A DNA stretch of 64,000 nucleotides from Kitagawia praeruptora (lineage: Eukaryota; Streptophyta; Magnoliopsida; Apiales; Apiaceae): contig CM075345.1 in assembly GCA_037693485.1 (NCBI GenBank), positions 89,486,001 to 89,550,000 of the forward strand. The letters run 5' to 3'. Both the position numbers and the translations under genes were made by a program. Shown in pieces: positions 45,278 to 56,205 of the stretch. Below the pieces are notes generated by a model that saw nothing but the letters and a program-made list of their open reading frames with translations, was not told where the DNA came from and made no database searches. Numbering within the stretch: the first letter of the stretch is position 1; each line of letters starts with the position of its first letter.

Positions 45278-46975
45278 GTTATAGGGAGAATATTGTATAA
45301 CAATATTTATGGAGGTTGTTGGATTTATGGAGCAAAATACGGATATTCTGCTAAGAACACGAAGAACACGGAGGAGATTTGTGACTGTTTGTGGCTGATC
45401 TTGTCTATAGATATTCAGTGGTGAACTGTTTCTCAAGTATTTACAAGATGCCTATTTACCCTATTTATAGGGATCAAGCCATACGTAGTTCTCTTAGGAA
45501 AGAAGTTATGTAGACGGGCTAGGGTTTCTATGGGCTCGACTTGGCCCAAATCCACTAGACGTCTCCTTGGGTTGATTTATTTTACACATTTGTCTTGCTC
45601 ATGACTGATAAGTGGATTTTATCTCCACTTGGAACATTCTATAATGGCTTAAATTGATTGTCTTGGGCTCAAGTTTCTTGTAGTTTTGATGTGTTTTGTT
45701 TAGTTGTGCAGATTTACAAGGATGTTGATTATGGTGGATGTTTTTGTCATTTTTGGAGAATTAATTTATTAAAATTCGGATTTATTGGGCTGCACGCGTG
45801 AGATTCACTGTTTGGGCCATATCTTGAGTTCTAGAAGTCAGTTTTGGGCGATCTTACTGTCCACGCGAAGATAACAAGATTCTCTATCATTATAAGGTGG
45901 TCTAGAGGCCCAATTGCAGCTGGAACATTCCAGAAAATCTGAAGAAAAGACAGCTGCGAATTTCCCTTTAAATCAGAATCAGTTTAGGAAACGTACTTCT
46001 ATTATAATTCTGATTTGGTATTTTCTTGCTGGGCAAGACTTCTAGAGCCTATATAAACACATCCAACCCTTGTAAATTGTATCATTAAGATCATCATCAT
46101 TAGGAGTAGAACTATTACATATCAATTACTTAGATTTATTTGTATTTTTTTCATACTTTGTTATTATCATGGTTTCATCAGATCCCATGATGACGAGAGG
46201 TTCGATTATGAACTAATCGTTGTCATGGGATTCTAACGGATTTATTTATGGAGTTTAGTATCTTGATGCTTTAAAGATCTGTGTGTGATGTATATCTGAT
46301 ATCCTCGTATGGTTATGCTTAATTGTTAGATGTGTCGCGAACATCTAATCTGTTAATCTCTTATGAAGTGAAAGTGGATCTTGAGATTTAGAACTTGCCA
46401 TGCTAGCATAGGTTCATGATTGTTATCAACATGATTCGTAGTATGAGATGAGAATACTTATATTGCCCTATGTGATCAATGTGGATAACTTGTTCTTCAA
46501 CCGTTATGTTTTCAAATTCTATAGAGATATAGGGTCTAAGCATAATTGGTGTCTATTCATCTTCTATCTCTTTTGTGGATGTATGTTTAGTTTGGTATTC
46601 GTATACTGAGAAGTAGCGTATACTTGTTTCGTGTTATCCGATCAGATATCATACCCATTGCATATAGTGATTAAAGGCGTCATATCTAAGCAAAGTATTT
46701 AATGAAGTTAGGATTCCATGGTTTATCTTGCAGAAGTAATTAGATTTAAATTCTTGTTAGTTAGTTAATTCTTAGTTTTGTTAATTTGTTTCTTAGTTAA
46801 TTTAGTTTATTAAACCCAAATTGTTATTTGTCTTAGCAGTGAATAATAATCATACATTGTTGCATAGGTACATCTACTGAATTAAAACCATAACCAGATC
46901 TCTGTGGGAACGAACTCGACTTATATCTGTATTACTTGTGACCACGTACGCTTGCGTGATTTAGTGTAAACAATG
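45278..46975 (+). repeat. Probable solo LTR of a gypsy-type element
   Basis: Starts near TGTTATAGGGAGAATATTG and ends near GATTTAGTGTAAACA. A TATA box (CCTATATAAACACATCC, about 46050-46066) and a U5-like end (CTCTGTGGGAACGAACTCGA, then TTACTTGTGACCACGTACGC) fit a plus-strand gypsy LTR. The flanking 5-mers do not match, so the borders are approximate. Confidence 0.5.
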
Positions 46976-47368
46976 ACCCACGGCCCATTAAAGGGTACCC
47001 ATGGCTAACATGATGCTATAATTATTATTGCTGGCGAAACTGACTAGATGGCCTCGCATGCGACCTCGCTGGGCTAGTCATGCGAGGCGATCAAAACTGT
47101 ATGGAGATAACCGTACTCACGCGAACTCGCTGGGCCTGACCGTAAGCCTTCGTAGTAAATATGCTCTAGGCCACGCTGGACCTCGTGAATTGCGACCCCG
47201 TCCCTTAGGGCTCGCTGGCGATGTCGCTTTACAGAATAATGCAATGAATCTCCCTGTAATGGTGGACTTTAGTGACCCATTCTTCATTCCTAGGCCCATT
47301 ATGTATGATGTATTATTATTTTAGCCCATTAGGCCTGTTTAGGACTTATGCCAAATTCAGGCATAACA
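46976..47368 (-). repeat. Tat element 3' LTR, U3 part
   Basis: On the minus strand it starts TGTTATGCCTGAATTTGGCA right after the polypurine tract. Rich in GCGAGGC/CTCGCTGGG words (for example 47051, 47082). The far end is not defined; other LTR-like DNA begins at about 46975. Confidence 0.6.
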
Positions 47369-47380
47369 ACTACCCCCCGA
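47369..47380 (-). other. Polypurine tract, Tat element
   Basis: ACTACCCCCCGA on the plus strand, a G-run on the element strand directly before the TGTTATG LTR start. Confidence 0.75.
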
Positions 47381-47593
47381 GTCCATATTGAAATTAAAAA
47401 TGTGATGTGGACTCAAAGAATATCTTCCCAGAAATTTCAATGCGAGGCCAAGGCCCATTATCAATTACTCCTTTGGGCTCTCTTCGCAGGCCCAATAGAC
47501 TCGAATAGTTTCTAACAGCTGTCGCGTCTCAAGATCTGTTCATGGTTGCTGAGATGATGACACATGCCACGTATCCTTCTCTCTCCTAACCAC

Positions 47594-48079
47594 TATATAA
47601 TCTCCAAATTTTCAATCATTTGTCACTTTCCTTATTAACATCATACTGAAGTGCTGCCAATTTGCTCCCGGATCAAACAAAGACCCAGCTCGCTTTCAAT
47701 CAAGAACGACCCCAAGTTTCTTCAATATCTTCAACTTTTCTTCATCAAAAAGTAAGTTTCTTTCTCTTGTTCTTCATTTGAATACATGTGTAGCTTATAA
47801 TTTCATAAATATTTGCTGATAATTGTATGCGATCCGAGCCTGATTAACTGCGACCCCACACACTTAATTTCACACTACGAGCCCTGCATCGCTAGACTAG
47901 AGAACGCGATCCATTTAGTGAGTAGATATACGACCCCAATTTTAGAGTAGTTTCGCGACCCCCTATTCCTCGTGTGCGGAGTGAGAACACTTAGAGCCTC
48001 CTATTCATTAAATCTTTTCTTCTTTTATCTCCTTTGATATTCTGTAAGTGCACACACTAATACTTCACAATCTTTTCAG
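47594..48079 (+). promoter_or_regulatory. Promoter, leader and 5' UTR intron of Tat antisense ORF
   Basis: TATA box TATATAA at 47594-47600, a leader, then a GTAAGT donor at 47752 and TCTTTTCAG acceptor ending at 48079, with the ATG at 48080 immediately after. This suggests an independent, spliced transcript opposite to pol. The intron carries several CGACCCC/GCGATCC words. Confidence 0.55.
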
Positions 48080-48464
48080 ATGTCTAACAGTGATAGCTCA
48101 AGGACCCCCTTGCCTATTCCACACATATCCATCACCGAGCAGGCTGCTACAAATATCGCCAGAGCTGCGACTGCAAGTGACAGCTCGTTCAAACTATATC
48201 TCGACCATCAATGGTCACAGGAAGAATTCATTAGAGACACCCCTTTGATTGGAGAACAAGGCGACCCTCCAGCTCGCAGAGCCGATCCATTGATATTCCA
48301 ACTATCCCACAAAGCCATCCAATCACAACTATACCCTCTTCTTCAGTTCAGGGCGATGTCGACAAACTACTAAAGAGAGGAGAGGAATTTTTCTCTAACG
48401 TCCCCAAACTTCTTTCCCCCCTTAACAAAAATCTCCTCAACATAAGCCCCATAATACTTACCAG

Positions 48465-49895
48465 TAAAAATGCACCCTAGAAGGGGGCGAATAGGTGTCA
48501 ATGGCTAACTATATTCAACTAAGTCTGATTTTAAAAATTACCAGAAACAGCTTACTGATTTCGTTTTATGCAGAAACAAATGGTAAGCTGATTGCAAACA
48601 GTATGCTGAATGTAAAGACAATAAGTGCAGTAAAGTGCATAAACAGTAAGCCAAATGCAAGCAGTAAGTAAAGAGCAGAAAATAAAGAACACAGAGATTT
48701 TTAGCCAGGTTCGACCCCTAACCCCTATGGTCTACGTCCTGGTCCCTTACCAACTTTGTAAGAGAATATATTATTGATCAACGAAATAAACCAATTACAA
48801 GATACAATATTATATCTCCCTTTTATCCCAGCTGCTGACAAATGGCTTGCTGAACACCTGTTTCTGAACTTGCTCTCTAAGCTATACTTCCCAAGTATAC
48901 TTCTCTAGCAACGTTCACCAAACCCTTGTTCCTTAGCCAATATGCCCAGCAACTAATCCTTACTAATCCTGCTGACAAATGGCTTGCTGTTTGCTGTGCT
49001 GAACCAACTCTCTAAGCAATACTTCCAAAGTATCCTTCTCTAGTCTAGTTCGACCCACCCAAAACTTTAAGCCAAACTTGTACAGCAAATATTCAATACA
49101 AATTGAACAATACAATGTTTGAATCAATACAACTCAACCTAATGAACTCTCTAAGATATAGCACGTATATGATATATTAAGAGCTCGAGAGAATCGAATG
49201 GATATAGCAATGAAAAATTGAGTTGAGTATTCTTTTTGTGCTTCTCTGATTTATTAAAAACGAATTGAGCACAAGAGCAACCTTATAAAGCTTCACAACC
49301 AACGTTCTAAAAAAAATCAATCAATCAATTTCAAACGTTTAGAAATCAATTTCTAACGTTCAATTGGTTAGAGAGATTTTGCAACGTTCTTGTGACCATT
49401 TTGACAGAAGGTTTGGAAGAGATGAATCGTAGAAAACATAACCCTTCAGTTTGTATAGATAGAAAACGTGTATAGGAGATTTTGTAGAAAGAAATCTTTT
49501 AAATAAGGAAACTCCCATAAGTTTTATAAAATATTTTAAAGAAAGATATTTGAAAAGATTTGAGCTCTAGAATATATTGTGTACGTATTATATAATAAAG
49601 AGTCCTCACAATATATTGCCTGAAATAAATCCTTGAGAATTAATCTTGATCTTTATCTTCAGAATTTCTGGCAGTTTGAAAATGGCTTGCTGTTTGTGTC
49701 TGTCAGTGCAAATGGCTTGCCAAACTGTCTCTGTTGTAACACCACATGGCTTGCTGTTTATATATTCTCTGTAAACAGTTAGTAGACTTAATATACCCTG
49801 CAAAACCAAGTTAGTACAACCATAACACAATGTTTTATATCAAACTACAAGCAAATAGCTTGCTGAATGTGATCATCAAAACCATAGGAGTATCA
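48465..49895 (-). repeat. 3' LTR, family C (1,431 bp)
   Basis: On the minus strand starts TGATACTCCTATGG and ends GGGTGCATTTTTA (terminal CA changed to TA). Contains GCTTGCTG words at 48845, 48982, 49685, 49749 and 49858, and a TATA-like GCTTTATAAGG on the minus strand near 49285-49295. Confidence 0.9.
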
Positions 49896-50504
49896 ATCTC
49901 CCCCTTTTTGATGATTACACAATATTTAGGAGAAATAAGAACTCCCCCTAAATCCCTGCATATTAGTACATTTTGATATAAAACAGATTCAAGATAAACA
50001 AGCATAATCAATCATATCCAAATCGAATATCTTGACCAAACGGTTCTCCTAAATTTCATATATTGCCTGAAATAAATCCTTGAGAATTAATCTTGATCTT
50101 TATCTTCAGAATTTCTGGCAGTTTGCAAATGGCTTGCTGTTTGTGTCTGTCAGTGCAAATGGCTTGCCAAACTGTCTCTGTTGTAACACCACATGGCTTG
50201 CTGTTTATATATTCTCTGTAAACAGTTAGTAGACGTAATATACCCTGCAAAACCAAGTTAGTACAACCATAACACAATGTTTTATATCAAACTACAAGCA
50301 AATAGCTTGCTGAATGTGATCATCAAAACCATAGGAGTATCAATCTCCCCCTTTTTGATGATTACACAATATTTAGGAGAAATAAGAACTCCCCCTAAAT
50401 CCCTGCATTTTAGTACATTTTGATATAAAACAGATTCAAGATAAACAAGCATAATCAATCATATCCAAATCGAATATCTTGACCAAACGGTTCTCCTAAA
50501 TTTC
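49611..50504 (-). repeat. 447-bp tandem duplication across LTR/PPT border, family C
   Basis: 49611-50057 is repeated as 50058-50504. Each unit has the first 285 bp of the LTR (element sense), the polypurine tract and about 160 bp of internal sequence. The element therefore has a partial third LTR end inside its internal region. Confidence 0.9.
49896..49912 (-). other. Polypurine tract, family C
   Basis: ATCTCCCCCTTTTTGAT on the plus strand, AAAAAGGGGGAGAT on the element strand, directly before the LTR. A duplicate lies at about 50343-50359. Confidence 0.85.
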
Positions 50505-50670
50505 TCCCCCTTAATCCATCAAAAAATTCAACAAAAGGGATATTAGTCCAGGTCTGGAATAAGCATAGAGAAATAAAATTAAAAAAATCAAATCATGGTA
50601 ATGGCATATAAACTGTTCAGATACAAATGGTAAGCCAACGTTACCCATTCTGTGCTTGTCAGCTTGCTGA

Positions 50671-52553
50671 CTACACAGTACACATGCCAAGCTCCATTCG
50701 TATGGCTGCAAATCTTTCTTCAGCCAATGGCTTTGTGAAAATATCTGCCAGTTGAACTTCAGTTGAGACAAATACCAACTCAATCTTCCCCTTTGCTACA
50801 TTATCTCTCAAGAAATGATGACGAACGTCGATATGCTTTGTTCTTGAGTGATTCACAGGATTCTTGGAGATATTGATAGCACTCGTGTTGTCACAATATA
50901 TTGGAATCTTGCCACACTTGATATCAAAATCCCTTAGAGTTTGAATCATCCATAAAATTTGAGAGCAACAGCTACCAGCTGCTAAATATTCTCCTTCGGC
51001 CGTTGATAGAGCAACAGAAGCTTGCTTTTTGCTTTGCCATGAAACCAAGCTTTGTCCAAGAAATGTATAAACACCACTTGTACTCTTTCTATTAGTTTGA
51101 GACCCTGCATAATCTGCATCACTATACCCCACGAGATCAAAAGTATTTGTAATAGGATAGAACAAACCAAGATTGATAGTACCACTTAAGTATTTAAAAA
51201 TTCTTTTAACCGCATTTAAGTGAGACTCTTTAGGGTTGGATTGAAACCTTGCACAAACACATACACTATACATGATATCAGGTCTTGAGGCAGTTAAATA
51301 TAATAAACTTCCAATCATACCTCTATACCTTTTGACATCCACATCCTTACCATTCTCATCTGCAAACAGCTTGCTGTTTTGAGTCATAGGAGTTGTTTTG
51401 CTTTGACATCTTCATAACCAAATCTTTTGAGCAGATTCTTTGTATACTTTGATTGATGCACATAAATACCATCAATGGTTTGCTTGATTTGGAGACCCAA
51501 GAAATAATTGAGTTCCCCCATCATGCTCATGTCAAATTCATTGTACATGCACTTAGAAAACCACTCACACATAGATTCATTAGTAGCACCGAATACAATA
51601 TCATCCACATATATTTGTACAACAAGAATATCTTTACCATTTTGCTTTGTAAATAATGTGGGATCGATATTACCTCGAATAAATCCATTTTTGAGAAGAA
51701 ACTTACTAAGCCTCTCATACCACGCTCCAGGGGCCTGTCTTAAACCATATAGTGCCTTCTTGAGCTTGTAAACGTAGTCATGAAACTTCTCATGTTCGAA
51801 TCCAGGAAGCTGTTTGACATAGACTTCCTCATCCAGCACGCCATTTAGAAATGCGCTTTTTACGTCCATTTGATATAACTTGAATTTCTTGTAGCATGCA
51901 TAGGCAAGAAGCATTCTGATTGATTCTAAACGAGCTACAGGTGCATATGTTTCTTCAAAATCAATTCCTTCTTGTTGATTATAGCCTTGAGCCACTAGCC
52001 TTGCCTTATTTCGAGTAACAGTTCCAAATTCATCCACTTTGTTCTTGAACACCCATTTGGTTCCTATGATAGAACCATCTTCTGGTGGCTTTACAAGTTC
52101 CCAAACATCACATCTCTCGAATTGGTTGAGTTCCTCTTGCATTGCCATGATCCAATTTTCATCTTCTAATGCTTCCTTGATATTTTTGGGTTCTTCTTGA
52201 GCTAAAAAGGCAGCATAAGCACAAAAGTTTGCTTTTCCTCTCCTTGTTGTGATTCCATCTGAGATATTTCCAATAACAAGTTCTGGAGGATGGTTCTTTA
52301 CTGTCCTTGTAGCTTTTGGTAGAGAATGTTGAGCAATTTCTTCATTTGAAGTTAATCTGACCAATTCAGCTTGCTGACTTGATGTTCCAGCTTGCTGTTT
52401 TCCATTCTCAGTAGTGTTGTTGGCTTGCTGACTTCTAATTTCAGCAGAATTGTTGGCTTGCTGATTAGACAATATACATTCCAACTGATCATAATAGTAT
52501 TCTTCTTTCTTGTTTCCTGCATAATACAATACATATACATATATTTGTCCCAT
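50671..52553 (-). pseudogene. Reverse transcriptase and RNase H of family C copia
   Basis: The frame from about 52553 begins with a Gln/Asn/Ala-rich linker (QQANNSAEIRSQQANN, 52463-52360). The RT follows: WIMAMQEELNQFE, WVFKNKVDEFG, YQMDVKSAFLNG, LYGLRQAPGAWYE and YVDDIVFGA. A shift near 51385-51390 moves to the RNase H frame: SRPDIMYSVC, YSDADYAGSQ, STAEGEYLAAGSC, NPVNHSRTKHIDVR, ending in a TGA/TAG near 50671. No protease (DSG) or integrase motifs upstream. Otherwise intact, so inactivation is mostly by deletion. Confidence 0.88.
52369..52463 (-). repeat. Coding copies of family C word GCTTGCTG
   Basis: Four perfect GCTTGCTG at 52369, 52390, 52423 and 52456 in 95 bp. On the coding strand CAGCAAGC reads Gln-Gln-Ala-type codons of the linker before RT. 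The same word recurs in the LTR (as AAATGGCTTGCTG), in gag (53761, 54056) and near the pol end (50662, 51369). Confidence 0.85.
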
Positions 52554-52637
52554 CTATGTACTAGAGGAATCTCGTTAGTACCATAAAAATAATATAATCA
52601 TATTCAAATAAATGTACGAGGACGAATAACATACTTA

Positions 52638-54722
52638 CTACTTGAGTACCCAAATTTTATTGGATCCACCATGGTTTGTTGATAGAACATAAAGAACATG
52701 TAGATCAGATTTCTTGATCCACTGTTGTATCACTTTTGGTGCTTGATTTGTAGTCCTTTGTGTTCTGCCAGACTGATAATGGTAAGCTGTTTGTCTTCTG
52801 CCAGAAGCATTCTGGTATGCTGATTGCTGTCTGACTGGTCCATTCTGGTATGCTATTTTCTGTCTGATTGATCCATTCTGGTATGCTGTTTTCGTCTTAT
52901 GATATACTTGAACCACACAATTCTTTTCCAGATGTCCTTTTCCACCACATTTGTTGCATGTCTTCCAAGGCATAGCATAATCATAGGGTATGCCATTCCT
53001 TCCATCATATTTGAGCACTTTATCTTTCTTGTTGAAGTTTAGACCAACACCTTCTCTGACTAAAGGTACATTTGCCTTCTTCATCATTGTTTTTAAAGGG
53101 GTTAAGTATCAAAGTGGTCACTGAAGTGGAAGCCATATATCAATTCGTTCACCAATCTTTACGGGGTATCATTTGAATCATTAAAGTTATAATAAATATC
53201 AAATAGATATATTTAAAATGTACTCGAAAAGTAAAAATAATTTTTCATTGAGTTCTAGGCATTTTTCTTGAATGCTTCCATAACCAAACGAAAGGTTAAT
53301 AATTCTAGTATTTCTGATAATATATTTAGATTTTTAAAAATTCATTTACTATTTATTTTTAATTTTATTGTCATTTTCCATGTTTTAATTAAAAATAAAT
53401 AGTAAACAAACTTTTTAAATTCTAAATATATTATCAAAAATATTGGAATTCATAATCTTTCATTTTATTATAGTAGCATTTAAAGAAAACGTGTAGAACT
53501 TGATGAAAATTACTTTTACTTCCCGAGTACAAATATACAGGTATTTGTTTGATATTTATTATGACTTTAATGATTCAAATGATACCCCGTAAAGATCGGT
53601 GAACAAATTGATATTTGGCTTCCACTTCAGTGACCACTTTGATACTTAACCCGTTTTTAAAGTGTCTTCACCTTGAACAAAAGTTTCCATGCCCTTCTTG
53701 AGATCTTTAACTTCTGTTTCTAGGAGGGTGATCACTTCAGCTTGGTGTTTGATGAGTTCAGCTTGCTGAACTCTCTTTTCAGCAGTTTTTGAGGATTCGG
53801 CTTGACTAGATTCCTTCATTTTGTATGATTCCAATGATTTAGCTTTAGTTTTGACATCAGACCTTAGCTCTTTGATTTCTTCAGTCAAGGTCTTGTTTCT
53901 CTTTTCAAGTAACTTGACATTAGCCTCTAAATGTCTGTTCTTAGTATTTAGTTCCTTGATCTCTGTAGCTTTACTGAATGAAGTTGAATCCCATTCTTCC
54001 ATTTTTGGCAACAGATCTTTTACCATTTTGGATAAATAGGCATTCTTATCAATCAGCTTGCTGATTTCAGCCTTTAGTGCCAAATGTTCCTCAATGGTTA
54101 CACTTTTTGATTCCTGCATTGTTAGTGATCCCATAATAATATTTTCAGAAGATTTCCAGGAGTGAAAAGAGTTTACCTCACTAGAATCTGATTCTGAATC
54201 AGACACATCACTATTTACAAGAACTTCTTTCGTGTTTCCTATATCATCAATGCCAACAAATGCAGAGTTTATTATCTCTTCACTTGGTACTTCACCAGAA
54301 ATAGATTTTCCATCATTCCAAGTCAATGGAGCCTTTGACTTCCTTTTATCTTTCAAATCAGCACGTTGTTTTGTTGTTGTAGCTTTATAATGCATTTTTA
54401 AGGTATCCCATATGTCTTTTGCAGTGCTACATGAGGAGACCATGTCATAATCTGACTCTGAAAGACCACATATTAATGTATACTTTGCTCTTCCATTATA
54501 GCCTGATTTTATCAATTCTGATTCTGAGAAATCGTCAATGTCTTTTGGCTTGCCGTCTTTGTCAAGAAAAGTGAAAGGACCCTTTTTAACGACTCTCCAT
54601 TCAATTGCATCATCTCTGTTGAGAAGCACCTTCATTCTCTGTTTCCAAGCATCATAATTTTCAATCCCATTGAGAAGTGGTGGCATGTCTAAATAATCTC
54701 CTTCTACATAAGCGGGTGCCAT
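52638..54722 (-). pseudogene. Gag of family C copia, split by MITE
   Basis: ATG at 54722, capsid-like part (WKQRMKVLLNRDD, CGLSESDYDMVSSC, AKDIWDTLKMHYKA), a long coiled coil (about 54110-53680), then the MULE MITE (53099-53652). The frame resumes in phase after the MITE with a single zinc knuckle (CNKCGGKGHLEKNC) and a tail of repeated AYQN(G/A) units, ending at 52638 after NKIWVLK, as in family B gag. Without the MITE the frame is open. Confidence 0.85.
53099..53652. mobile_element. MULE-type fold-back MITE in gag
   Basis: 554 bp. The ends GGGTTAAGTATCAAAGTGGT are inverted for more than 100 bp, and the remaining interior is also largely palindromic. A 10-bp TSD GTTTTTAAAG (53089-53098, 53653-53662) fits Mutator-like elements (usually 9-11 bp). 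No transposase. The gag frame is in phase across it. Confidence 0.88.
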
Positions 54723-54764
54723 AGGATCTGTACTTTCCTGTTACAGAAATGTTAGTACACCAAA

Positions 54765-54776
54765 TCTCTGATACCA
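54765..54776 (-). other. Primer binding site, initiator Met tRNA (family C)
   Basis: TCTCTGATACCA on the plus strand (TGGTATCAGAGA on the element strand), two bases from the 5' LTR. Confidence 0.85.
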
Positions 54777-54778
54777 AA

Positions 54779-56205
54779 TGAAAATGCACCCTAGAAGGGG
54801 GCGAATAGGTGTCAATGGCTAACTATATTCAACTAAGTCTGATTTTAAAAATTACCAGAAACAGCTTACTGATTTCGTTTTATGCAGAAACAAATGGTAA
54901 GCTGATTGCAAACAGTATGCTGAATGTAAAGACAATAAGTGCAGTAAAGTGCATAAACAGTAAGCCAAATGCAAGCGGTAAGTAAAGAGCAGAAAATAAA
55001 GAACACATAGACTTTTAGCCAGGTTCGACCCCTAACCCCTATGGTCTACGTCCTGGTCCCTTACCAACTTGGTAAGAGAATATATTATTGATCAACGAAA
55101 TAAACCAATTACAAGATACAATAATATATCTCCCTTTTATCCCAGCTGCTGACAAATGGCTTGCTGAACACCTGTTTCCGAACTTGCTCTCTAAGCTATA
55201 CTTCCCAAGTATACTTCTCTAGCAACGTTCACCAAACCCTTGTTCCTTAGCCAATATGCCCAGCAACTAATCCTTACCAATCCTGCTGACAAATGGCTTG
55301 CTGTTTGCTGTGCTGAACCAACTCTCTAAGCAATACTTCCAAAGTATCCTTCTCTAGTCTAGTTCGACCCACCCAAAACTTTAAGCCAAACTTGTACAGC
55401 AAATATTCAATACAAATTGAACAATACAATGTTTGAATCAATACAACTCAACCTAATGAAATCTCTAAGATATAGCACGTATATGATATATTAAGAGCTC
55501 GAGAGAATCGAATGGATATAGCAATGAAAAATTGAGTTGAGTATTCTTTTTGTGCTTCTCTGATTTATTAAAAACGAATTGAGCACAAGAGCAACCTTAT
55601 AAAGCTTCACAACCAACGTTCTAAAATCAATCAATCAATTTCAAACGTTTAGAAATCAATTTCTAACGTTCAATTGGTTAGAGAGATTTTGCAACGTTCT
55701 TGTGACCGTTTTGACAGAAGGTTTGGAAGAGATGAATCGTAGAAAACATAACCCTTCAGTTTGTATAGATAGAAAACGTGTATAGGAGATTTTGTAGAAA
55801 GAAATCTTTTAAATAAGGAAACTCCCATAAGTTTTATAAAATGTTTAAAAAAAAGATATTTGAAAAGATTTGAGCTCTAGAATATATTGTGTACGTATTA
55901 TATAATAAAGAGTCCTCACAATATATTGCCTGAAATAAATCCTTGAGAATTAATCTTGATCTTTATCTTCCGAATTTCTGGCAGTTTGCAAATGGCTTGC
56001 TGTTTGTGTCTGTCAGTGCAAATGGCTTGCCAAACTATCTCTGTTGTAACACCACATGGCTTGCTGTTTATATATTCTCTGTAAACAGTTAGTAGACTTA
56101 ATATACCCTGCAAAACCAAGTTAGTACAACCATAACACAATGTTTTATATCAAACTACAAGCAAATAGCTTGCTGAATGTGATCATCAAAACCATAAGAG
56201 TATCA
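54779..56205 (-). repeat. 5' LTR, family C (1,427 bp)
   Basis: On the minus strand starts TGATACTCTTATGG and ends GGGTGCATTTTCA. Nearly identical to 48465-49895. Confidence 0.92.

Larger units (their letters stand above)
48465..56205 (-). mobile_element. SIRE-type copia element, family C, nested in Tat
   Basis: 7,741 bp with both LTRs (48465-49895, 54779-56205) and a perfect TSD ACCAG (48460-48464, 56206-56210). Minus-strand order: LTR, PBS, gag (with MULE MITE), RT-RNase H, polypurine tract, LTR. Protease and most of integrase are missing and no extra ORF is present. The LTRs differ at about 15-20 positions by eye (near 1 %), so it is younger than family B copy 1. RT residues (MSMMGELNYFLGLQIKQ) place it in the SIRE lineage. 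Confidence 0.93.

Noticed and set aside
45278..46975. Exact TSD for the probable solo LTR
   Set aside because: Flanking 5-mers on either side do not match for any border tried by eye.
47117..47299. ORFs of both strands in the Tat LTR
   Set aside because: Overlapping open frames in GC-rich LTR DNA without domain support.
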